From the NCBI RefSeq assembly GCF_009792235.1, contig NZ_CP046973.1, forward strand, positions 1,488,001 through 1,552,000: a stretch of DNA of 64,000 nucleotides, given 5' to 3'. Positions 8,964 to 16,343 of the stretch are shown here, piece by piece; positions within the stretch are counted from its first letter, which is position 1; each line of letters opens with the position of its first letter. This stretch comes from Microcystis aeruginosa FD4 (GTDB taxonomy: Bacteria > Cyanobacteriota > Cyanobacteriia > Cyanobacteriales > Microcystaceae). The position numbers were made by a program, and so were the translations under genes. Under the pieces are notes generated by a model. It was not told the origin of the DNA and ran no database searches. It was given only the letters and a program-made list of their open reading frames with translations.

Positions 8964-9107
8964 TTATTTTCCTAATTTTTTATCGCCATCTTGACGACGG
9001 CGATCGCGCCATTCCGTAGTCGTCAGGTAGAGAATGCCACCACTGACGACAACGAGGAGAATTAAGGCGACAAGAAAGAGAGTGTTGAGAATCAGAGATG
9101 TTTCCAT
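8964..9107 (-). CDS. Small single-span membrane protein, 47 aa
   Basis: Reading from ATG at 9107, the peptide starts METSLILNTLFLVALILL, continues with a hydrophobic helix to VVSGGILYLTTTEW, and ends in a strongly basic tail RDRRRQDGDKKLGK. It has one predicted membrane span with a cytoplasmic or stromal basic tail, like the small subunits of thylakoid complexes. It lies 16 bases downstream of petN on the same strand and is probably co-transcribed. I do not recognise it as a named photosystem or cytochrome subunit. Confidence 0.7.
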   Translation of the reverse strand: METSLILNTLFLVALILLVVVSGGILYLTTTEWRDRRRQDGDKKLGK

Positions 9108-9123
9108 GGTATCTATAGATTAC

Positions 9124-9213
9124 CTAGAAACCGTTACGACCCCAAACCACCATGGCGATCGACCAAGTGAACAGGGCGAGAATGCTAACCCAACCAAGTG
9201 TCAAAATATCCAT
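9124..9213 (-). CDS. petN: Cytochrome b6-f complex subunit 8 (PetN)
   Basis: A 29-residue peptide starting MDILTLGWVSILALFTW and ending in MVVWGRNGF. It is the near-invariant PetN sequence: one membrane helix lying at the periphery of the cytochrome b6f complex in the thylakoid and needed for complex assembly. The gene is preceded by an IS605-type remnant and followed 16 bases later by a 47-codon membrane-protein gene. Recognition by sequence is strong despite the very small size. Confidence 0.95.
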   Translation of the reverse strand: MDILTLGWVSILALFTWSIAMVVWGRNGF

Positions 9214-9256
9214 AATTGCCTTTGTTAAACGAATTACTTGCAAGATAACTACTCAA

Positions 9257-9600
9257 CTTTTGACACTCTCCGCCCTAAAAGTGCGGAGATTCTTGGGCTG
9301 AATCTTGCCGCTACTAGCAAAGCTAATTTTGGTCTTACAGTTTCATGTCTAGTCCGACTACACCTACAAGGTAAGCACTCTTAAAGACTACTCCCCAAGC
9401 GTAAATTTCTGTGTGTCCCACAGTATTTAATTGTTTTTCGCTCTTACCATGTGGACTTACGATGAAAGCTTTTGTACCAGTGATGGTTAGAGATTTAGGG
9501 ATTACGGAGTGTCGCTTGTTTCCTGCGTTCCCAAAGTCAACGACTCAATTTAATGCTAACATAAAGTCGCCCTAAAGGGCGAGGTTTTCAACCCAAATTT
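9257..9600 (-). mobile_element. IS200/IS605-type remnant without tnpB (PATE-like)
   Basis: The left boundary holds GACACTCTCCGCCCTAAAAG with hairpin CTCCGC/GCGGAG; the right boundary holds the hairpin TCGCCC TAAA GGGCGA and ATTTTCGATAA. Comparable subterminal hairpins bound the tnpB element at 24418-25724. The interior has no tnpA or tnpB but keeps an open minus-strand frame of 69 codons without a start codon (9335-9544; it contains TGTKAFIVSPHGKSEKQL). I interpret this as the 3' end region of a TnpB element, where the guide-RNA scaffold normally lies. Confidence 0.5.
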
Positions 9601-9642
9601 TCGATAATACTTCATCAGTGACTCCGTTTTAGAGAGGCGATC

Positions 9643-10038
9643 GTGCAAATTACGCTCAAGGAAAGAATCGAATCCATACAGGTGGGGAGTATCTCGGCGC
9701 TGGCTTTCCTGGTTCCCTATCTGCTATTTTTGACTGTTGATCGACTATTTTTAGGGGAATCGATCACATTAATTGGCGCTTTTGTCAAGATATCCGGGGC
9801 GATAATTAGCGGGTTTCTCTTTGGTGTCACCTATCGTTATGTCGTCCGTAACGATGATAATCCCCATCTCAAAGATGGTACAGTGGCAGCTTTTGCCCTA
9901 GTCCGCGGCCTAGTTCCCCTACAATTATCCACAGACTTGCTCGCTGACGCTTGGCGCTTAAGTCTCTTTCTGGGAGAGAGCTTTATCTGTTTTTTATGCT
10001 GTCGTCTGCTCTTAGAGTTGACTAAGCTGCGCCAATAA
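9643..10038 (+). CDS. Conserved hypothetical membrane protein, 131 aa
   Basis: Starts with GTG at 9643. The peptide has three to four hydrophobic segments (FLVPYLLFLTV, ISGAIISGFLFGV, FICFLCCRLLLEL) separated by a polar loop (RNDDNPHLKD). It belongs to the kind of small conserved cyanobacterial membrane proteins with no known function. It sits just upstream of the repeat-laden aroB leader, and read-through into aroB is possible because both are on the plus strand and 275 bases apart. Confidence 0.6.
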   Translation: MQITLKERIESIQVGSISALAFLVPYLLFLTVDRLFLGESITLIGAFVKISGAIISGFLFGVTYRYVVRNDDNPHLKDGTVAAFALVRGLVPLQLSTDLLADAWRLSLFLGESFICFLCCRLLLELTKLRQ

Positions 10039-10136
10039 CCGATCATCTTTTTGTCCTGGAGATAGGAGTCAGGAGTCGGTCGTCAGGAAATAGGGTGATA
10101 GGGTTTTGGGGTGATAGGGTGATGAGACAGCTTCCC

Positions 10137-10312
10137 CACTTCCCCACTTCCCCACTTCCCCACTTCCCCACTTCCCCACACCCCACTTCCCCACTTCCCC
10201 ACTTCCCCACACCCCACACCCCACACCCCACACCCCACTTCCCCACTTCCCCATTCCCCACACCCCACTTCCCCACTTCCCCACTTCCCCACTTCCCCAC
10301 TTCCCCACACCC
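10137..10312. repeat. CCCCACTT / CCCCACA tandem repeat upstream of aroB
   Basis: About 22 units of CCCCACTT or CCCCACA fill 176 bases and end at CACACCCT directly before the aroB ATG at 10314. The reverse-complement family (GGGGAAGT) fills 61583-61795 and related units occur at 26169-26283. The array is open in plus-strand frames only because of its composition and is not protein-coding. Confidence 0.9.
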
Positions 10313-10313
10313 T

Positions 10314-11414
10314 ATGGCTATTTGTATTCCCGTTAATTTACCCGATCGCTCCTATAATATTCTGATCGAGAAGGGCAGTTTAGCCAATCTCGGTGCAGAA
10401 ATGAGCCAGTTAAGCTTAGGTAAAAAGGTTTTATTGGTTTCTAATCCCGAAATTTTTGAGTACTACGGGCAAATAGCGGTTAATTCCTTAGAAAAAGCGG
10501 GATTTACCGTTTCTACTCATCTGATCCCCGCTGGCGAAAATTATAAAACCCTCGATTCGATCGCCCAAGTTTATGATAGCGCCCTCGCTCACCGGTTGGA
10601 ACGTTCCTCGACTATGGTTGCCCTCGGTGGTGGGGTGATCGGGGATATGACGGGATTTGCGGCAGCCACATGGTTACGGGGTGTTAATTTTGTCCAAGTT
10701 CCCACCACCCTCTTAGCGATGGTAGATGCTTCCATCGGGGGTAAAACTGGTGTCAATCATCCCCAGGGCAAAAATCTGATCGGGGCGTTTTATCAACCGA
10801 AATTAGTTCTGATCGATCCTAACGTCCTTAAAACCCTACCCGTGCGAGAATTTCGCGCAGGAATGGCAGAAGTGATTAAATATGGTGTAATTTGGGATGC
10901 CCAGTTATTTCAACAGTTAGAAGACTCGGACAATTTAGCTAGTTTTTCTCAGATCGATGGCGAGCTATTGCAAACAATTATTACAAAATCTTGCCAAGCT
11001 AAAGCAGATGTGGTAAGTAAAGACGAAAAAGAAGCGGGTTTGCGGGCGATCTTAAACTATGGTCACACGATCGCCCACGGCATTGAAAGTTTAACCGGAT
11101 ATACTAAGATTAACCACGGGGAAGCGGTGGCCATGGGGATGGTGGCAGCAGGAGCGATCGCTGTTAAACTGGGAATGTGGACGGAAGCGGAAAATCAACG
11201 ACAAACGGCGTTAATTGCCAAAGCTGGCTTAGAAACACAAATTCCGCCCTTAAACCCCGACCAGATGATCGAGATGCTTACTGCCGATAAAAAGGTCAAA
11301 GATGGCAAGGTTAGATTTATTTTACCAACAGCAATCGGCCAAGTCACCATTAGCGATCGAGTCACCCCCACCCTGGTGCGCGAGGTGTTATCCCCAACCA
11401 AATCCGAGCAATAG
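10314..11414 (+). CDS. aroB: 3-dehydroquinate synthase
   Basis: A 366-residue sugar-phosphate cyclase. NAD-binding GGGVIGDMTGFAAATW is at about residues 104-119, TTLLAMVDASIGGKTGVNH follows, and the zinc ligands are in MAEVIKYG, LNYGHTIAHGIE and NHGEAVAMGM. It converts DAHP to 3-dehydroquinate, the second shikimate-pathway step. ATG 10314 is chosen because the family N-terminus begins here; the in-frame extension upstream is only repeat. No Shine-Dalgarno sequence is present between the repeat and the ATG. A second member of the same fold, mysA, lies 2.9 kb downstream. Confidence 0.95.
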   Translation: MAICIPVNLPDRSYNILIEKGSLANLGAEMSQLSLGKKVLLVSNPEIFEYYGQIAVNSLEKAGFTVSTHLIPAGENYKTLDSIAQVYDSALAHRLERSSTMVALGGGVIGDMTGFAAATWLRGVNFVQVPTTLLAMVDASIGGKTGVNHPQGKNLIGAFYQPKLVLIDPNVLKTLPVREFRAGMAEVIKYGVIWDAQLFQQLEDSDNLASFSQIDGELLQTIITKSCQAKADVVSKDEKEAGLRAILNYGHTIAHGIESLTGYTKINHGEAVAMGMVAAGAIAVKLGMWTEAENQRQTALIAKAGLETQIPPLNPDQMIEMLTADKKVKDGKVRFILPTAIGQVTISDRVTPTLVREVLSPTKSEQ

Positions 11415-11420
11415 ACGTTT

Positions 11421-12379
11421 TGGTGGTGATTCGGTAGTAGTGATGGCGGCTTAATCCTTTGCTTTGCTGTGCATTGTAGTCATGGATAAAATACCAAAGA
11501 GCTCCCCAACGTGATTCTCCATTTTTTTAGAGAAAGATAGACTCTCTCTCACCAGCCGAGAAATCCTTTGTCGAAAGGTATTATTTAATCTTTCAATAGG
11601 ATTAGTTTGACCAGTTTCTTTCCCGACCGGTCGATGACGTTTACTGGGAATTACTGTCTTATAGTACTCCCAAAAGTCTGTGTAAGCAACCGCACATTGT
11701 CGGTAAACGCCTGGTAAACTGGCCCCAAAGTTTTTTGGCTGATTGACGACTCCTATCTCCGCGCATAGCAACCAATAATTTCTCTTTTCTTTCTATCAAT
11801 TAACCGCCAAATATAAACTTTTATCGTCTTAGAAAAAACAAAAGACCACATCTCATCACATTCTCTAACCAATTTACCTTTTGGTTTGTCCGAAACCTTT
11901 ATTTGACGGGGGACAGCCGCCAGTTTATTGTTGACATAATTTTGTAACCATGACCAACTTACTCCTGTTACTCTAGCAATTCCTCGTCAGGAAATTCGTT
12001 CGAGCAAGAGTTGATCAATTAATTGTTTTGTTTCGTCAGAGACGGTTTTATTAGTGGGATTGATCACAAACGGTTGACCACATTCTTTACATTGATGTTT
12101 GGGTTTTCCCTTATGAATAGAACCATTCTTGATCCTATGGTGAGAACCACAACGCTTGACAGGGGAATAGAGGTGAACTAGGGGGGGTATTTTGTTCGGT
12201 GCTAGACTGATATTTGAGTAAGCCAGACAGGAGCCAGAAAAAGATATTTATCAGAAAAGTCATGAGCAAGCTAGAGGTTTAAAGACTGAGCGGGTTCCAA
12301 TTATTTTTATTAATAAATATTTTACACAATTCATACCAGGTAAGCAAGAGAGCTACGCCACTACTACCGAATCATTACC
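11421..12379 (-). mobile_element. IS1-family element, decayed
   Basis: The outer ends form inverted repeats: GGTGGTGATTCGGTAGTAGT at 11421 and the reverse complement of CACTACTACCGAATCATTACC at 12379. Inside lies a minus-strand IS1-type transposase relic. No clear target duplication is visible in the immediate flanks. A second, shorter IS1 relic of the same kind lies at 35092-35308. Confidence 0.75.
11454..12200 (-). pseudogene. IS1 transposase (InsA/InsB-like), interrupted
   Basis: The 5' part encodes an InsA-like zinc-finger region (RCGSHHRIKNGSIHKGK, then HQCKECGQPFVINP) ending at a stop (TGA) near 11990, where RIS* suggests CGA changed to TGA. The frame then resumes with a typical IS1 catalytic region (DEMWSFVFSKTIKVYIWRL) and a C-terminal part (VAYTDFWEYYKTVIPSKRHR, NPIERLNNTFRQRISRLVR). 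With the internal stop it should be inactive unless read-through occurs. Confidence 0.75.
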
Positions 12380-12529
12380 ATGAAAGATTTCAGATGAATA
12401 AAAATTTCCAAGGTTCATCTGCAAACTTGCTTGTTCTTGTTCAGTATTGTTATATTTTTTCAATACTTCTAAAGCTTCCGGCTCTTCTGGTTTTTGTGTG
12501 AAAGGAAGAAGAATAGGGATAATTTGGGT

Positions 12530-12691
12530 GCATCTCAATTTTGTCGAAATATCTAGAGGACATTTTGGGCGCACGCGGTGCGCCCCTACCATTGGCGCAA
12601 TCATATTATTGTAGGGGCGAATTGCATTCGCCCTCTTTGAATAACTGCTGCTGCTCACCATAGGTGAGGGAAAGTCTCAAAATTGAGATGC
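12530..12691. repeat. MITE family C inserted in the ISL3 element
   Basis: A perfect 14-bp terminal inverted repeat, GCATCTCAATTTTG (12530-12543) and its complement (12678-12691), brackets a core (12567-12661) with GGGCGCACGCGGTGCGCCCC and GTAGGGGCGAATTGCATTCG. The core recurs at 28970-29064. The motif GATAATTT is found on both sides of the insertion. Confidence 0.7.
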
Positions 12692-13639
12692 AGCCGATAA
12701 TTTTCGGGAAATATAGTCTTTAAAGCCTTGTCTGGCAAGACTCCTACGAATGATAAGCACCGATTATCACACAAAGTCGAGGAGAGCCGATGTTCTTTCA
12801 GGATAACTTCTAGTTGTTGTTTTTGCTCGTCCTTTAAGTCCTCTTTATTCTTCCATAATAAATGAGGTAATCCTTTTTCATGCACCCCCATTAACTTTCT
12901 CAATTTATTAAGCTCGTCATTGATGATAGCCATTACATGAAAACGGTCATAGATGATTTTAGCATTGGGAAATAATTCCTTGATCACTGCTGTAAATCCT
13001 GACCACATATCGACGCTCACCTCCTTCACCTTCTCTCGAACCGCCTGGAGGCTATGCTTTTAAGGCTTCCATTAATTCTTCTTGCTTATGTCCTTTAATC
13101 ACATCTAGTAAAATTTTCTTGTCCAGATCTACGACCGTTGTTATGAAATCTTTCTGTCCTTTTAAGTTACTAAATTCATCTAAGCTTATTCGTTCTGGTG
13201 CTTCCCACTCTTCCTTTTCTAGTTCTTTAGCAGAGTGATTAAATATTAACTCAACTTCTTCCCATCCCAACCCTTCTTCTCGACTTATTTCTTCGATACT
13301 ACAATTTTTTACTCTCTCATAAATCATCGATTCATAGCGAACTGTATGATGCTGTCTTAATCTCATAAAACTCAGTCTTTCGCTGATATACTTTTGGCAC
13401 TTTTGACAATGAAACTGGCGGCGTGGTACTTCTAAATATACTCGATTGCCTAATCTTGACAAATCTCTGACTAGATTGTACTCTGTCTGATTGATTCTGT
13501 CCAAGGTTTGATGGCAATTCGGACATTCAATTGTTTCATTTAAAAGAGCGAGCTTTAGGAAAATTGTCTGCTCAATTTTTTGATAATTGACCACTGTTAC
13601 ATTTGGTAAATCGAGGAGTTGCTCAAAATTTATCCACAT
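12692..13639 (-). pseudogene. ISL3 transposase, frameshifted and truncated
   Basis: The N-terminal part from 13639 has the ISL3 zinc ribbon (CPNC 15 residues after a hydrophobic start, then HCQKCQKYISER) and HTH region, ending near 13052. A shift of frame then gives VKEVSVDMWSGFTAVIKELF with the family's DMW and DRFHVMAIIND signatures, ending at the MITE C junction near 12692. The C-terminal catalytic glutamate region is missing. Non-functional. Confidence 0.8.
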
Positions 13640-13698
13640 AACCCACCTCCTGTTCTGTGTTACTATTATACCATGCTCACACAGAACCTAGAAGAGCC

Positions 13699-13854
13699 AG
13701 CAGTTTTTATGTGGGTCAACATCTCTATCATTGGCTCCAGCTACATCAAATGTTCCCAAAAAATATAGAAGAGCTAATGCAAATTAGCCGCTATCGGTTG
13801 AAGGATTACATCAAAGGACAAAGAGCTATATCGCTTGCCCTATCTACCTTCTAG
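13699..13854 (+). pseudogene. Orphan C-terminal gene fragment
   Basis: An open plus-strand frame directly beyond the ISL3 end. The peptide begins near FYVGQHLYHWLQLHQMFP, contains ISRYRLKDYIKGQR and ends at a stop near 13854. It has protein-like composition but no visible start or ribosome-binding site. Probably the tail of a gene cut by ISL3 insertion. Family not recognised. Confidence 0.35.
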
Positions 13855-13874
13855 CTCGCTTGTCCCCCTCTCAG

Positions 13875-14224
13875 GGGATATTGACCAAACCAAACAGACT
13901 TTGAGCATTATCTCGTCCACAACGACTATTCAGTTGACGCTGATATTCTAGAAATGATTCATTCTGGCGAAAAAAGGCGGCAAATGCCCCTAATATTGCG
14001 TCTTTCAGACTGTAGCGGGTAGCATTGCTGGCACTTCGAGGGTCAGTTATCCCAGCGATAACTACCTGGAAATAGCTCAGCATCCCCATAAAACCCAGTT
14101 GTTTGACTTCCATTCCCCCGAAACCCACTGTTCAAACCCTTCACTCCATTTTGAGAGGCAAGAGTAAGACTGGTTCTGTATTCTGTGCTACCGTTTGCCT
14201 TGGGAATTGCTGGGTGTTGGCAGG
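13875..14224 (-). repeat. 350-bp direct repeat, left copy (flanks mys cluster)
   Basis: Identical by eye, base for base without gaps, to 19740-20089 (constant offset 5865). It contains the 5' end of an ISNCY-like transposase gene (minus strand, start at 14128: MGFGGMEVKQLGFMGMLSYF) and its upstream end region up to TGGGTGTTGGCAGG. The transposase frame is cut at 13875 and does not continue. The mysA leader starts immediately to the right. Confidence 0.95.
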
Positions 14225-14240
14225 AGATGTTGAATAAATT

Positions 14241-14274
14241 CTGAGATTCTGTTAACCTTGTAACAGAATCTCAG
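14241..14274 (+). promoter_or_regulatory. Perfect 14-bp hairpin in the mysA leader
   Basis: CTGAGATTCTGTTA and TAACAGAATCTCAG pair perfectly over a 6-base ACCTTG loop, ending 11 bases before the mysA ATG. There is no T-run after it, so it is not a standard terminator. It could be an operator for a dimeric regulator, an RNA structure controlling mysA translation, or the end of a lost mobile element. It lies outside the 350-bp repeat, so it belongs to the mys side of the junction. Confidence 0.6.
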
Positions 14275-14285
14275 AATGAAACCTT

Positions 14286-15518
14286 ATGGCAGGCATCAGG
14301 GCCACTTTTACGTCTACAGATTGTGCCTTTCATATTGAAGGCTACGAAAAGATTGATTTCAGTTTGCTCTATGTAAACGGTGCTTTCAAAATTGGGAATC
14401 CCGAAATTGCTGAAAGTTATGCACCATTCGGACGCTGCTTGATGGTGATTGATCAAACTGTTTACGGTTTGTATCGCCAGCAGATCGATCAGTACTTCGC
14501 TCACTATCAAATCGATTTGACTGTTTTTCAAGTCAGTATCAAAGAGCCTGAAAAGACTCTGAGAACTTTCGAGAAGATTGTCGATGCGTTTGCCGACTTT
14601 GGACTGGTGCGTAAGGAGCCTGTTTTGGTTGTGGGTGGCGGACTCACGACCGATGTTGCTGGGTTCGCTTGTTCTGCCTATCGTCGCAAAACCAACTACA
14701 TTCGCGTACCCACAAGCTTGATTGGCTTGATTGATGCTAGCGTGGCGATTAAGGTTGCTGTCAATCACGGCAAACTAAAGAATCGTCTTGGTGCGTATCA
14801 TGCCTCTCAAAAGGTGATTCTTGATTTCTCATTTTTGAGAACTTTGCCGATCGCTCAAATTCGCAATGGAATGGCAGAGTTAATCAAGATTGCAGTTGTG
14901 GGCAATCTTGAAATCTTTGAGCTGCTAGAAGAACATGGTGCGGCATTGCTGCACAGCCATTTTGGCTATCTGAATGGCACCCCTGAGTTGCAAGCTGTGG
15001 GGCATCGTCTGACTTACAAGGCAATTCAAATCATGTTAGAGCTAGAGGTGCCCAACCTGCATGAGCTAGATTTAGATCGAGTGATTGCTTACGGTCATAC
15101 CTGGAGTCCGACGCTAGAATTAACGCCAGAACCACCGATGTTGCACGGTCATAGCGTCAACATTGATATGGCATTTACGGCGACGATCGCCCAGTTGCGC
15201 GGCTATATTTCGGTTGAAGACCGCAATCGCATTTTAGGCTTAATGAGCCGATTGGGGCTGGCGATCGATAGCCTCTATCTCACCCCAGAACTCCTGTGGA
15301 AAGCGACCGAAGCAATTACGCGGACTCGCGATGGTTGGCAGCGAGCAGCGGCTCCCCGCCCGATTGGGCAATGCGTGTTTATGAACGACCTAACGCGATC
15401 TGAGTTGGACAAGGCCTTAGCGGTTCACCGAGCGATCGCTCAAAACTATCCTCGTCAGGGCAATGGTGAGGATATGTACGTGCGCCTCGAGCCAGCCTTA
15501 GAGGGAGCAGGCGTATGA
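14286..15518 (+). CDS. mysA: Demethyl-4-deoxygadusol synthase
   Basis: A 410-residue sugar-phosphate cyclase of the dehydroquinate-synthase fold. The NAD motif GGGLTTDVAGFACSAYRRK is at 117-135. Zinc ligands are expected at E198 (GMAELIKIAV), H271 (IAYGHTWSPTLEL) and H287 (PPMLHGHSVNID). The PEPPMLHGHS segment separates this family from AroB. With MysB it makes 4-deoxygadusol from sedoheptulose-7-phosphate, the core of mycosporine sunscreens. It is first in a four-gene plus-strand operon and overlaps mysB by ATGA. No strong Shine-Dalgarno precedes ATG 14286; an upstream ATG at 14276 is out of frame. Codon use looks more GC-rich than the AT-rich flanking relics. Confidence 0.95.
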   Translation: MAGIRATFTSTDCAFHIEGYEKIDFSLLYVNGAFKIGNPEIAESYAPFGRCLMVIDQTVYGLYRQQIDQYFAHYQIDLTVFQVSIKEPEKTLRTFEKIVDAFADFGLVRKEPVLVVGGGLTTDVAGFACSAYRRKTNYIRVPTSLIGLIDASVAIKVAVNHGKLKNRLGAYHASQKVILDFSFLRTLPIAQIRNGMAELIKIAVVGNLEIFELLEEHGAALLHSHFGYLNGTPELQAVGHRLTYKAIQIMLELEVPNLHELDLDRVIAYGHTWSPTLELTPEPPMLHGHSVNIDMAFTATIAQLRGYISVEDRNRILGLMSRLGLAIDSLYLTPELLWKATEAITRTRDGWQRAAAPRPIGQCVFMNDLTRSELDKALAVHRAIAQNYPRQGNGEDMYVRLEPALEGAGV

Positions 15519-16318
15519 GACCCGTTACGCCCGTTGGAATTATCTCAGCGAAGTTAGCAGCCTTGGTCGGTCGCGCCGAGTCGATCGATGGGCTTGATCC
15601 GGTTTTCAAAGCTGAATTGCAGCAAGTCTGTGCCCTAGCTTGCGGACTCGACCCGTATTTGGATGTTTGTACGACACCCGAATCGCCTGACTTGGCTGCA
15701 TTGGTGCAACGGACTCAAGCGGAGGACTGGAGCAAGCGATTTACGGATGGTGAAACAGTGCGCCAGCTAGAGCAGGAAATGCTCTCTGGGCATGTGGAAG
15801 GTCAAATGCTCAAATTTCTGGTGCATTTGACGCAAGCGCAACGGGTGCTAGAGATTGGTATGTTTACGGGCTATTCCGCTCTAGCGATGGCAGAGGCATT
15901 GCCCAGCGATGGACAGGTGGTGGCTTGTGAAGTTGATGCTTATGTGGCTGAATTTGCGCGGCAGTGTTTTAACGAGTCGACGGCCGGACACAAAATCGTA
16001 GTCAAGGTGGCGCCTGCTCTTGAAACCCTGAAGCAGCTTGCAGAGGCAGCAGAGGTGTTCGATCTAGTCTTTATTGATGCCGATAAAGCGGGTTACATCG
16101 ACTACCTCAATCTGCTCCTGACTACCTCGCTGTTAGCTCCAAACGGGTTAATCTGTGCGGACAATACTTTGATGCAGGGGCAGCCCTATCTCTCGGAAAC
16201 GCCTACGCCCAATGGCAAGGCGATCGCACAGTTCAACCAAACCCTGAGCCACGATCCACGAGTTGAGCAAGTCCTGCTACCTCTGCGAGACGGCTTGACC
16301 TTGATTCGGCGTATGTAG
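15515..16318 (+). CDS. mysB: O-methyltransferase of mycosporine biosynthesis
   Basis: A 267-residue SAM-dependent methyltransferase of the caffeoyl-CoA OMT type. The SAM motif is VLEIGMFTGYSALAMAEAL (about residues 111-129) and metal/SAM-contact motifs are FDLVFIDADKAGY and LICADNTLMQGQ. With MysA it forms 4-deoxygadusol. The N-terminal 80 residues are an extra helical domain usual for MysB. The start codon overlaps the mysA stop (ATGA), indicating translational coupling. It ends 25 bases before mysC. Confidence 0.93.
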   Translation: MRPVTPVGIISAKLAALVGRAESIDGLDPVFKAELQQVCALACGLDPYLDVCTTPESPDLAALVQRTQAEDWSKRFTDGETVRQLEQEMLSGHVEGQMLKFLVHLTQAQRVLEIGMFTGYSALAMAEALPSDGQVVACEVDAYVAEFARQCFNESTAGHKIVVKVAPALETLKQLAEAAEVFDLVFIDADKAGYIDYLNLLLTTSLLAPNGLICADNTLMQGQPYLSETPTPNGKAIAQFNQTLSHDPRVEQVLLPLRDGLTLIRRM

Positions 16319-16343
16319 TCCATTAATCCGCCCACTTAAACCT

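Larger units (their letters stand above)
12480..13698 (-). mobile_element. ISL3-family element, internally damaged
   Basis: The ends show the ISL3 signature: GGCTCTTCTGGTTTTTGTGT at 12480 and, inverted, the sequence ending CACACAGAACCTAGAAGAGCC at 13698. Transposase fragments lie on the minus strand between them. The element is about 1.2 kb, shorter than usual, and carries a MITE C insertion (12530-12691) that replaced the transposase C-terminus. The 8-base flanks do not match, so no target duplication remains. Confidence 0.75.

Noticed and set aside
10043..10310. Three overlapping minus-strand frames rich in GKWGSGEV
   Set aside because: Translations of the same tandem repeat in different frames; no coding signal.
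10095..10313. Long in-frame N-terminal extension of aroB through the CCCCACTT repeat
   Set aside because: The frame is open only because the repeat has no stops; the encoded HFPTSPLPHFPTSP peptide is not part of any AroB. The ATG at 10314 matches the family start.
12353..12661. 102-codon minus-strand frame
   Set aside because: It runs across the IS1 end, the ISL3 end and MITE C; the composite peptide has no coherent origin.
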